This document shows, piece by piece, positions 1 through 7,800 of a stretch of DNA of 11,138 nucleotides. The stretch lies in assembly GCA_003024985.2 (NCBI GenBank), contig PXIH01S0023740.1; one strand, 5' to 3'. A program made the translations under genes and the position numbers. Under the pieces are notes generated by a model, which ran no database searches, was not told the origin of the DNA, and saw only the letters and a program-made list of their open reading frames with translations. The first letter of the stretch is position 1, and each line of letters begins with the position of its first letter. This DNA comes from Euperipatoides rowelli (lineage: Eukaryota; Onychophora; Udeonychophora; Euonychophora; Peripatopsidae).

Positions 1-39
1 CCGAACCGAACCGAATAAATCCAAACCGTTGCACCCCTA
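1..39. mobile_element. Possible terminus of a hAT-like DNA transposon, cut by window edge
   Basis: The first bases are three CCGAA(C) units followed by CCGTTGCACCCCTA. Read on the other strand this is TAGGGGTGCAACGG followed by a TTCGG-rich stretch. TAGGGGTGCAA-type ends followed by GGTTCGG repeats are a common look for hAT-superfamily termini. The element would extend left, outside the window, so neither the opposite end nor an 8-bp target duplication can be checked. The bases after 39 are ordinary AT-rich DNA. The call is inference from the end motif only. Confidence 0.35.
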
Positions 40-683
40 AAATCTAAGCATTATATTAATTTCATAAGTGTTCAGTTATTTCCTTTCAATTTTTTTTATA
101 AGGAATAAATTAAATTGGAAATTTTAGTCTAAAATAACCAGATCATGTGAATTTTTAAGCTTCAATTTTAGAAATATATATTTTATAGAAAAATTTATGA
201 AAATATATTGCTGTTTTTCTTGAATGTTTATTTTTAATACTAATTTTTTAATGTTGACTTTCATTCCCATTTTAATTAAGTTTATACACAACTAAATATT
301 ATGTAAATTCACAAAGTTTTAGGTACAGTATTATTATTTTCGTAAATAAAAGTAACCACTTTATTCAATCTATTGAATAAAGTGTAGGTTATTAAATTTA
401 AAAATTAATCACTAGGGCCATGAAAAGTTTAAGAAATGTGTTTGACTTTGAACACTACTCAATCAAAAACAATGAAACAAGATACATGTTGGTGGTACCT
501 TCAAATAACTTGCATCTATTTTTTTCTCATTTTTATGCATGCATACAAAAATAGTAAATTTGTTTGAACTTGGTTAAGATTAGCGCCAACTGAAAATGGT
601 ACTTTATATTCATGCAAATGACAAATTGATTACATATACCTGAAATATGAAATTGATCAAAATGTATTTATTAATTTATTCAG
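40..683. other. Non-coding AT-rich stretch, probable intron
   Basis: There is no open frame with protein-like composition. The stretch ends in a T-rich run and TTATTCAG at 676-683, a consensus splice acceptor for the septin-like exon that follows, so it is read as the 3' part of an intron on the + strand. The only structure seen is the palindrome at 357-384. Confidence 0.55.
357..384. repeat. 28-bp near-perfect palindrome with AATAAA on both strands
   Basis: The arms CACTTTATTCAAT (357-369) and ATTGAATAAAGTG (372-384) are exact reverse complements, separated by CT. Each strand carries an AATAAA hexamer inside the arm. The palindrome lies within the presumed intron, about 300 bases upstream of the exon. 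Function is unknown. Confidence 0.8.
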
Positions 684-824
684 ATTCGCCGTATGCAGGA
701 CATGTTAAACAAAATGCAAGAGCAGTTGAAAGCAGTCAGCCAAGTTGAAATGTCAGAAACTACTGGAACTAACAACACGGAATCCGAGTTATTAGATACC
801 CGCAACAGTGTTGTCCTGCTCTAG
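684..824 (+). CDS. Septin-like C-terminal coiled-coil exon (terminal exon, partial gene)
   Basis: A T-rich tract and CAG at 681-683 form a good splice acceptor. The frame starting at 684 encodes 46 residues and then TAG at 822-824. The N-terminal part begins IRRMQDMLNKMQEQL. This matches the RRMQ(E/D)ML.KMQ.Q pattern that closes septins of the SEPT2-type group (human SEPT1, 2, 4 and 5, Drosophila Sep1), where it forms part of the C-terminal coiled coil. Septins are GTP-binding proteins that polymerise into filaments at the cell cortex and cleavage furrow; the coiled coil pairs subunits. The GTPase domain would lie in upstream exons outside the window. The last ~25 residues (polar, acidic, Thr/Asn-rich) fit a variable tail. 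Codon use is less AT-biased than its surroundings. Another coiled-coil protein is possible, since only one exon is visible. Confidence 0.55.
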   Translation: MRRMQDMLNKMQEQLKAVSQVEMSETTGTNNTESELLDTRNSVVLL

Positions 825-928
825 GAGACCGACCAATCAAATGCTAGACCTGTGTACAGAAGTCTGCCTAGCAGCATTAGACAAACGCCCTCTAATTCAA
901 ATCCCTGTGTTTTTGTTGTCCACATCAG
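825..928 (+). other. Coding-like continuation after the TAG: 3' UTR, readthrough tail or alternative exon part
   Basis: After TAG at 822-824 the same frame continues with protein-like composition (for example ARPVYRSLPSSIRQTPS). At 928/929 there is CAG|GTATTC, a plausible but weak splice donor. Beyond it the sequence returns to AT-rich DNA and the frame closes at a TAA shortly after 950. Three readings are possible: normal 3' UTR with chance composition, stop-codon readthrough, or a nonsense change in a formerly longer exon. No clear poly(A) signal lies close: ATTAAA at 1080-1085 and AATAAA at 1469-1474 are the nearest I saw. Confidence 0.35.
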
Positions 929-2297
929 GTATTCATCTATTAAACAAAAAAAGAATGAAATTTAACTTATTATTTCTTTGTCAGTTTTATTTACCCTTTT
1001 TTTTTTCAAAGTTTATTTGATTCGTAGGAATCATTTCTACTACTATGTGAATATGGTAGTTATATTTCAAACTTTAGCCATTAAATGGCTTTAATTTCTA
1101 TGATGTCTTTGATAGTGAAATTGTTAAATTCTGATTTAAAATACAAAGTTATTGTAAGTGGTTCAAAGTTTGTAATATAATTCAGATATTGTCACGCTAC
1201 TCATATTTTTTTTTTTATTGTAAAATATTGCACTCAAAATTATTTTACGTTTTTTTATGTATACAATACAACCTGCCTCTTCTCAATATACAACCTTTTA
1301 AGGCATTGGCGCAATTTAAACAAGATACTCAATTTTTTAAAAAAATTTCTTTATAGAATTCTGATTTTTTTTTCATATCTGTTAAGCACAAGTAAGTAAA
1401 CTTTCTAAACTCATTTATTTTCGAAATTTTTAATTAGTTTCATATAAAAATTATTATTTTAATGTGAAAATAAATTACGATTAAAATTTTTTAACTATAG
1501 CCTGATGGCACTTTTTATTTATAATTTGACAAAAGCAAAAATTTAATTTAATGTTCAATTATGACTAGAAATATTTGTATTACTGAGGCTATTTTAAAAA
1601 CTGTTGGGTTTAAGAAACCTGTGCATAAATTTAGAGAAATAATTATACCTGTGTTTATTCCTATTTTTTAAGGACCAATCATGTACGTCATTAACATTTT
1701 TTAATAAATCATTTTAAAACAAACATGAAATTGAAATAAATTTATTAGTTGTGCAGTTTCCTAGATAAGGAGATTAAAAAGAATAATTTTTTTAACCATT
1801 TAATCATTATTATGATGGTATATATATTTTTAGAAGTTTACAATCTGTAGCTATAACAATTAAATTCTTTCAGCCTTTAGTTATAGAATTACACCGTTAC
1901 AATTCCTATTTATTCACGTCTTATAGATTATGTAAACAAACCAGCTTAAGACATTTTTATAGTTTTTTTTTTAAAGATTATTCCATTTACTCTTCTTTCA
2001 TGGAACTGGTTCTCTTTGGGAGAAATACCGTATGTTTAAACCTTCAAATACTTTTGCTGGACCTGGCTGGCTGGATCACAAATCAAATTTAATTATTCCC
2101 CCATTCCTGTATTTTTAGTGGCATGTAGATATACACACATTAAATAATAATTTAACTATTAATTCATTTTTAAAATGAAGTCAGTACTCGCTGGGATAGC
2201 TAGATTATAAAGTGAAAACATTATAATTAAAATTTTTTAAAAATACTAAGTAATAATTGAAATTAAACCATATTTCTGAATATTTTAATTTCTTTAA
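929..2297. other. AT-rich non-coding DNA, no gene seen
   Basis: The stretch is dominated by A/T runs and shows no protein-like open frame, RNA gene or clear repeat. If the septin-like gene ends at 822-824, the first part is its 3' UTR and downstream flank. TTAA at 2294-2297 is the left target duplication of the piggyBac element. Confidence 0.6.
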
Positions 2298-2314
2298 CCT
2301 GGAACAGTAACCAT
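2298..2314 (+). repeat. Left terminal inverted repeat of the piggyBac element
   Basis: CCTGGAACAGTAACCAT directly follows TTAA and pairs with 2822-2838 with two mismatches. The 12-mer CAGTAACCATGG at 2305-2316 occurs again in inverted form inside the element at 2484-2495. Confidence 0.82.
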
Positions 2315-2483
2315 GGGTGTTTCACACCAATAGTTTTGACTTTTATAAATAAAACTACTTTTTTTTAAAAAAATCTGAAAATTTCAGTACCGGTACTTTC
2401 CTAATATATTATGCTTATAGTAGCCATAATATAAAAAATTCTAAAATATTAGCAGTTAAGCAGAAATGTCGGGCCTCTCATAT

Positions 2484-2495
2484 CCATGGTTACTG
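2484..2495 (-). repeat. Internal inverted copy of the piggyBac end motif
   Basis: CCATGGTTACTG is the exact reverse complement of CAGTAACCATGG in the left TIR (2305-2316). The match does not extend outward to a full TIR or to TTAA, so this is an internal motif and not a second element end. It could be a spare transposase-binding site. Confidence 0.6.
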
Positions 2496-2565
2496 ATAAT
2501 GTTAGTGCAATTGTCTCCAACCGTTTCGGATGATACTGAACAGCATCCTACAAGTAATCCCAGTC

Positions 2566-2706
2566 CCTGAAGCATTCACACAAGGACAGGCAAAGCAAAA
2601 GAGATATGGCTTCTGCCCTTCAAAGAAAGAAGGAAAACATCAAAATGCATTGTGTGAAAAACCGATATGAATGAAGCATCGATAAATGTGCACCCACTGC
2701 CTATAA
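2566..2706 (+). pseudogene. PiggyBac transposase C-terminal Cys-rich domain, fossil
   Basis: The frame starting at 2566 reads QKRYGFCPSKKEGKHQ, then LCEKPI, stop, MKH, stop, MCTHCL and a final TAA at 2704-2706. This keeps the order of the RC..CP..K...K...C..C..P.C..H....C..C pattern of the cysteine-rich C-terminal domain of piggyBac (PGBD-type) transposases, which helps bind the element ends. Two in-frame stops (TGA 2668-2670, TAA 2680-2682) have replaced expected residues, and a one-base shift seems needed in the central part. Just upstream, frame 2511-2567 (LSPTVSDDTEQHPTSNPSP) looks like the low-complexity linker before this domain, in another frame. The DDE catalytic core is missing. It is a broken remnant in a TTAA-flanked element, which strongly supports the family. 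Confidence 0.62.
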
Positions 2707-2821
2707 CATTAACACACACATTTTTGTGGTTTTATCACTCATAAATAAGTTATAAAATATTTACTTCTTTAGATTAGTGGGTATGCTACACCAATTGTTT
2801 CCAATAATGTAATATTTTTTG

Positions 2822-2838
2822 ATGATTACTGTTCAAGG
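2822..2838 (-). repeat. Right terminal inverted repeat of the piggyBac element
   Basis: ATGATTACTGTTCAAGG directly precedes TTAA at 2839-2842. Its reverse complement matches the left end at 15 of 17 positions. Confidence 0.82.
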
Positions 2839-3348
2839 TTAAAACCATTACATGCCTAGCGGTATCAACACTCAAAAGCTAAGTAACAATCAAGCTAAAA
2901 ATCAATAATAGTGTCTTTCCATTCAATAATAATTTCAAAATGCTATAAACAGAGGGGAAATATGGGGGGGGGTGAGTGAGGAGGCTTTTTTATTGGGCAT
3001 TAAAATTAATATCTGAATGGCTATTTGTTATCCAATTTTTTTTACATTGCTTTCTAGATATATTTTATGAAGGCAATCAATTTCTAAATAAAATTCATTG
3101 TTATGAGCAAAGTACTATATGTACAGTAGGTTTGACTTACATTTTTAAATATAGCTGCACTTTATTTCATAATTGTGTACTAAATACCTTACAACTTGAT
3201 TATAACAACATTTAAGAGACTAAAATTTTATGACATGGAGTTTGACATCCAATTTAAAAAAAAAAATTAAATCAAATATTTATTGTAAACATACTATATT
3301 TTTAAATATTTGCATTTAAAAATTCAGATACTGTATATTAAAGAAAAT
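2839..3348. other. Non-coding AT-rich stretch
   Basis: It starts with the right TTAA of the piggyBac element. A 79-codon open frame at 2976-3215 begins with GTG, is hydrophobic and Phe/Leu/Asn-rich as expected from random AT-rich DNA, and shows no motif. A G9 run lies at 2964-2972. Nothing else is seen. Confidence 0.6.
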
Positions 3349-3510
3349 TGTTTTAAAACATTGATAAAACAAGTTAGAAGACAATAATATAGGAATTTGG
3401 CTTAAAATATTGATAAAGTAAAATGACAATAATATAGGAAATTGGCTTAAAAAATTGGCTTAAAATATTGATGATAAAGCAAAGTAAAAGGACAATAATA
3501 TAGGAAGGAA
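3349..3510. repeat. Short degenerate tandem array, unit ~45-66 bp, three copies
   Basis: The core GACAATAATATAGGAA occurs at 3380, 3425 and 3491. Each is preceded by a variable segment with TTGATAAA and followed, in the first two, by TTTGGCTTAAAATATTGAT or a near copy. In the second unit the TTGGCTTAAAA part is itself doubled, which explains the 66-base spacing. It looks like a small minisatellite made by slippage. Confidence 0.75.
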
Positions 3511-5640
3511 GTCATAATATCGACGCTAACACTGATTTTGAGGCTAAAACAGATTCTAAAAGCAATTAAAATAATGTTAATAGTATGTTAATAGTGTAGA
3601 AATTAGAGTAGGATTGCAGCAGAGTTGTTGCGCTGTTTGAGGAAGTTACATCTAGGCTCTACTAAATTTGGGATTACAAGACATTTTAAATTTATTACTT
3701 ATACAATAAATGGTATGAAATATATGTTTTTAATGTGAGCAGGCTTGTCAGGTCTGGCAAAAATTAAGCTTACTTATTTTTTGAAAAAGCCTCTAATGTT
3801 AAGAAGCATTAAGTATATTTTAAAATGTATGTTTAAAGTAGCCTACTATTCTTATTTTTGACTTAGCCAGATGTTCATGATAGACTAAACTGTTGAACCC
3901 AGTCATGACACCGTAAGGCTATATTTTAAGAAATAGTTGCTATATGATGCTCAGTTTATGATCTTAGCATGCAAATTAAGATAATATAAAATTGGCATTT
4001 TTAAAAAGACAAGACTAATTTTATGTTTAACAATTTGAGATACCACATGTGCATATACCACCATACAAAATTGTTAACTTTTATTCTTGAGATTACACAG
4101 CAAACATCGATTCATTTTATGAATTTAACATTTTAGTTTTAAATATTGTTATAGTTTTGAAAGAATATAGTGTCCATTTTTGGAATTAGAGTTCATCCCC
4201 AGTGACAGATATTTTTTTTAATATATTAAGATTTGCAATTATAAATCGTTGGTAACTAAAATTTCATAAACAGATATAACCAATATTATTATTTAAAACA
4301 ATTATTTCATATCTGATCATTTTATAAGCATTTAAAATTTAAAATAAATGCTTGAAATATAAATATATTTATGCTTTATATATTACAATAAAATATTTAA
4401 AGTATGAAAAAAAAAATGGAAGAATTATAAAATATTTATTCTTGATGTGTAATCAAAATCATAAATTAGATTTATAATAATTTATTATTACAGATTGTGA
4501 TGTCTGGAAAAAAAATAAACTTTAAAATTTATAGGATCATTTGAAGTGCCTATTTCAGAAATTTTTGTTTGTAGTTAAAAAAAAAAACATCACTCGAGAT
4601 AAACTTTAATTGCATTCAATATGGAGAGACTGAAAACTTAGTAGATTTGCTATTGACTAATAGATATCTCAGGTTATGCTAATATTGTTTCCTGTAATAT
4701 TATTTTAAAGAAAATTTTGCAAAACAATTTTCCATGAATCAATATTCAAATATTGTTGCTTAAAGTTGTTGTGAATAATATTTATTAATTTTTTTGTTGA
4801 GAAAATTACATTTTAGGTCAGAGTAGATGGCTTAGTTTACTAATATCAGATATTTATTCAAGGAAATGCTTAGCTATGAGTAAATCATAGTGACATTTAA
4901 ATGATGATTCCAGCCTAGCTGTAAAAGATGTTTGGATTTTATTTTCCTAAACAAGCCACCCCAAATAGTATTTTAGTCTAAATAATAACATGGGGATATT
5001 AATTTATATACATTATGAAATAAATTCCTTAGAATGCAGATAAGAACTGGAAACTACAGTATATCGATCTATTGTAATGTTTTTATTTATTTTGTAATAA
5101 AGCGATCAAGGTAGAATAATAATTCTTATTAAAAATGTAATAAAATGGTTTTATCACATACACAAAATATTATGGTATTCAGATTTATTTTTAATATTTT
5201 AGATTTTTCTAATACATTTTGCCAGAAATTATGTAATCTTAAAATTCTAATAGATCCTGAATTTTTGATGGATTCTCCCTGTATCAAGTAGCTGAAGTAT
5301 TTGTGAAAATTTTTTTAAGCTATTTTATTTTTTACATATTTATTTATTAAAAATATTAAAATTTTTGTATCATTTTTAAAACTGAAATACATGTTTCATT
5401 GTCATTGTTTTTAAAAATAAAAATGAACAGATAAAGTACCGAAGGGAAACAAGATATCTACCGTACATTCCTATTTTTTAAAATCTATGTACTGTATATA
5501 CAAGGCTCAAAAATTCTGCTTGTCTCACTTAGCCATAATCTAATAATATATAAAATGTTTAGGTATACAGTATACTCTTTATACAGTCTAAACACACACA
5601 ATGTAAACTCGCAGTCAAAAGTGCACGCTTATATTAATTC
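3511..5640. other. Long AT-rich non-coding stretch
   Basis: No open frame, splice-bounded exon or RNA gene can be supported. Small structures seen are a hairpin at 4326-4353 and TA-rich palindromic motifs such as GTATACAGTATAC at 5563-5575 and ACTGTATATAC near 5490. A T-rich run with ATTACAG near 4485-4494 looks like a splice acceptor, but the following frames do not read as protein. Confidence 0.6.
4326..4353. repeat. Short inverted repeat (hairpin), 9-bp arms
   Basis: AAGCATTTA (4326-4334) and TAAATGCTT (4345-4353) are exact reverse complements around a 10-base A/T loop. In DNA this AT-rich such hairpins arise easily by chance. Confidence 0.5.
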
Positions 5641-5772
5641 TTCAAAATGTGGCTACAAGATCACTTAGTCATTTATTTGTCAAAATTTAGTTCTCTCTTT
5701 TACCGAGAACCGCTTTTGACAGCGAATTTACGGTGTGTATATANCAAATCACTTAGGAAGGAAATATCAGTG

Positions 5773-6764
5773 GATATTGACAACCATAGAGAATCTCTGG
5801 GGGAAAGGGCTGATCATGCTCAACAAATTAATACTAAAACTTAAGTGAATATTTAACCAGAGAACATTTATTGAAATTGTTGGGTGATAGGGAGGAAGAA
5901 ATATTAAGGTTAAAGATGTCCAGTAGGTCAACCATAAGTGGTTGTAGTGGGTGTAATGAAAGAGGTAACCACAGTGCAAATAGAGGGAAGGAGAACACAG
6001 AACATATCTCAGAAACCTTAGATGATGTTAGTAACAACTCATCTCAAAAGGGTGATCCTATTAAACTTATTCCACCTTTCAGTTGGGATAACAATGATTT
6101 GAATGAGACAGAGTTTTGTGTCCACATTCCATGTACTAGCCAAAGAAAACCAGTGGACCGATACTTATGCTCGCAGTGCCTTTGAATCCAAGCTAACTGG
6201 ACGTACCAAGTCCAAGTACTTTGAGGGGTTGGGAAATGTGGATGATAATCACATTTGATGAAAGACTAGATGAATTTCAAAGATTATTCAGTAGAGGTTT
6301 AAACCCTGCAGGTATTCAAGAGGCGTTTTGGACATGTGTACAAGGATTCACTGACTCTGTCACTGCATTTAAACTAAGGCTGCTGAGTATTGGTGGGAAA
6401 TATAGAAAATTATTCAAAACTGATTCTGTATTTGATCAATTACTGGCTCAACAATTCGTTAGAGGACTGATAGACAGATATAGGATAGACGTGGTACACA
6501 ACAAAATTTAACTGACTTTGAAGGCATGGTCAAGTGGGCATTATGGCTCGAAGATTGTGATAAAAGGTATGCCAGCACAGGAAGTCTAAAGACGCTGATT
6601 TGGAACGCCAAGTAAATCAATTAAAGGCTGAGAATGAGATGCTGAGAACTAGACGAGAACTTGAAAAATTCGAAGTGGGTGGGGCATCTATCCCATCATG
6701 CATCATAATCTATCCCCTCTTGCAGCAGAACGTGAATGGGAATGAGAACTCGAAAAATTTGAAG
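5773..6764 (+). pseudogene. Decayed LTR-retrotransposon gag (capsid region), multiple frameshifts
   Basis: Gag-like protein is visible in successive pieces: around 5773-5826, 5838-6117, 6118-6255, 6242-6511, 6508-6584 and 6585-6690, switching between the three + frames, so several indels are needed. Recognisable parts are an early charged helix with LLGDREEEILRLK; IPPFSWDNNDL, like the FSG-type start of the capsid N-domain; NQWTDTYARSAFESKLTG; and at 6338-6391 VQGFTDSVTAFKLRLLSI, which fits the major homology region (Q-G-x2-[E/D]-x4-F-x2-R/K-L), followed by AQQFVRGL at 6446-6469. After that come a Trp-rich stretch (MVKWALWLEDCDKRY) and a coiled-coil-like segment (LKAENEMLRTRRELEKFE). No zinc knuckle, protease, reverse transcriptase or LTR was found. 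Gag builds the cytoplasmic particle of Ty3/gypsy-like elements; this copy cannot make an intact one. The exact family is uncertain. Confidence 0.68.
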
Positions 6765-6986
6765 TAGCTGGGACATCTATCCCATCATGCATCATAATCT
6801 ATCCCATCATGCAGCAGAATGAGAATGGGAGTGAGAATGAGAATCCCATCATGCATCATAATATGTCATAGGACCATATTATGGGCATAAAAAACGAGAA
6901 CGAGAGTGAGAACGTGAACGAGGATGAGAACGAGAATGAGAGTATGAATGAGAGCAAGATATACCACCATGCATCATATGCCCATA
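6654..6986 (+). repeat. Compound repeat field: CATCATGCATCATAAT units and GAGAAY hexamers
   Basis: A ~90-base segment is repeated (6654-6716 and 6744-6805), starting in the gag coiled-coil sequence GAACT(T)CGAAAAATT and ending in CATCATGCATCATAATCTATCCC. CATCATGCATCATAAT occurs exactly at 6694, 6783 and 6847, with a partial copy near 6965. Between the copies are purine-rich hexamer runs of GAGAAC/GAGAAT/GAGAGT type (about 6817-6845 and 6894-6955) that would encode Glu-Asn repeats. The first GAGAATGAGATG lies inside the gag coiled coil at about 6632, so the array may have expanded from coding sequence. Confidence 0.75.
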
Positions 6987-7036
6987 TTTGGGTATAAAAA
7001 CAGCCTAAACCTACAAAAAACACAAACACCAAGTCA

Positions 7037-7082
7037 GCCATCTTGGATTTTCGAACTCAAAAATTTAACCGCCATCTTGGAT
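7037..7082. repeat. Direct repeat of GCCATCTTGGAT
   Basis: The 12-mer occurs at 7037-7048 and 7071-7082, 34 bases apart, in otherwise AT-rich DNA. Its core GCCATCTTG resembles YY1-type binding sites, but such sites are also common in repeats and no promoter is seen. Confidence 0.6.
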
Positions 7083-7116
7083 GTCTTCAGATGGGCCAGA
7101 AAGCACAATTATATCT

Positions 7117-7162
7117 ACTTATATACAGTATATACTGTGTATATATATATATATATATATAG
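7117..7162. repeat. TA-rich palindromic unit plus (AT)n, copy 1
   Basis: The unit contains the perfect 14-bp palindrome ACAGTATATACTGT (7125-7138) followed by an AT dinucleotide run to about 7160. The first ~26 bases recur 160 bases downstream. Confidence 0.75.
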
Positions 7163-7276
7163 CCATTGAAGTTTGCAGGTTCTGGGTTTCAATTACAAAG
7201 ACAGTTATATATACAAATACAAATAATACGCCGAACAACAGACTATGTCCAGCGAAGTTGTCCCTGGATTGTATAT

Positions 7277-7325
7277 ACTTATATACAGTATATACTGTGT
7301 ATGTATTTATATATATATATATAAG
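7277..7325. repeat. TA-rich palindromic unit plus (AT)n, copy 2
   Basis: This is the second copy of the 26-base unit starting ACTTATATACAG, with ACAGTATATACTGT at 7285-7298 and then an AT run. A TG/TA microsatellite follows to about 7345. Confidence 0.75.
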
Positions 7326-7340
7326 CCGTGTGTGTGTATA

Positions 7341-7442
7341 TATACCGTATATAGCCTACCGTACTGACAGTACTGTATAATATAGATTGTAGGCTACAGT
7401 AAACACAGTAGTTGCTATATATTCAGTATATACGGTATATCC
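7341..7442. repeat. Nested inverted repeats
   Basis: TATACCGTATAT (7341-7352) pairs approximately with ATATACGGTATA (near 7428-7439). TAGCCTAC (7352-7359) pairs with GTAGGCTA (7389-7396). GTACTG-A-CAGTAC (7361-7373) is a perfect palindrome with a 1-base centre. Together they could fold as a branched hairpin about 100 bases long. Confidence 0.6.
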
Positions 7443-7800
7443 AAGAACTTGTAAATTTATAATATATTCTGGTATTTTTATTTATGGCCTATTAAACTGT
7501 GTATTTTTTATGAATGGCCTTAATGTACTTCCAATTTTATTTTAAATTTTAGATGAATACATTGTATAATAAAGAAATATTCAAGCTAAACTCATGTCAA
7601 AATAATTTGTATTTCTGTATGAATTTTGTCAACTTGTATTATCAGCATTTTAACACTTAATTATATTTTTTTGGAAATTTGTTATGCTATTCATCAAGAG
7701 TTGTTTTATTTACAATTTATGACATTTGATATTTCTTTTAATAAAATATATGATTGATGGTAAATTACTTGATTTTTATTATTTTTACATGAATGTTTTG
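7443..7800. other. AT-rich non-coding stretch, nothing recognised
   Basis: Only A/T-rich sequence with scattered AATAAA motifs is seen. There is no frame, repeat or RNA-like structure to report. Confidence 0.6.

Larger units (their letters stand above)
2298..2838 (+). mobile_element. Non-autonomous, internally deleted piggyBac-type transposon (541 bp)
   Basis: The element is bounded by TTAA on both sides (2294-2297 and 2839-2842), the target site and duplication specific to piggyBac transposases. Its ends are inverted repeats starting with CC: left CCTGGAACAGTAACCAT, right (reverse complement) CCTTGAACAGTAATCAT, 15 of 17 identical. Inside each end is a related 26-bp direct repeat containing ACACCAAT (2313-2338 and 2777-2802, 18 of 26 identical by eye). 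Between them, near the right end, is a relic of the transposase C-terminus on the + strand. The rest of the transposase is absent, so the copy could move only with enzyme from elsewhere. The two TIRs differ from each other and the coding relic is broken, so the insertion is probably old. The strand follows the coding relic. Confidence 0.82.

Noticed and set aside
808-1020. 70-codon open frame overlapping the septin-like exon
   Set aside because: It is in a different frame from the exon, starts inside it and ends in translated A/T runs; it is a shadow of the exon.
2976-3215. 79-codon open frame on the + strand
   Set aside because: It starts with GTG, has the Phe/Leu/Ile/Asn bias of random AT-rich DNA, no motif and no splice or promoter context.
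3349-3510. CRISPR-like array
   Set aside because: The repeats are unequal, degenerate and without unique spacers, and the context is animal DNA; it is a slippage minisatellite.
4485-4560. Possible exon after TTATTACAG
   Set aside because: The acceptor looks fair, but the frames that follow close quickly or encode Lys/Ile runs, and no donor is evident.
5767-6037. Two - strand open frames opposite the gag pseudogene
   Set aside because: They are antisense to the recognisable gag sequence and show no motif of their own.
6993-7000. TATA box of a promoter
   Set aside because: TATAAAAA is expected often in this composition, and no transcript or gene starts downstream.
7081-7380. Open frame encoding Tyr/Ile/Thr-rich repeats
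   Set aside because: It is a translation of the TA-rich microsatellites and palindromic units, not a protein.
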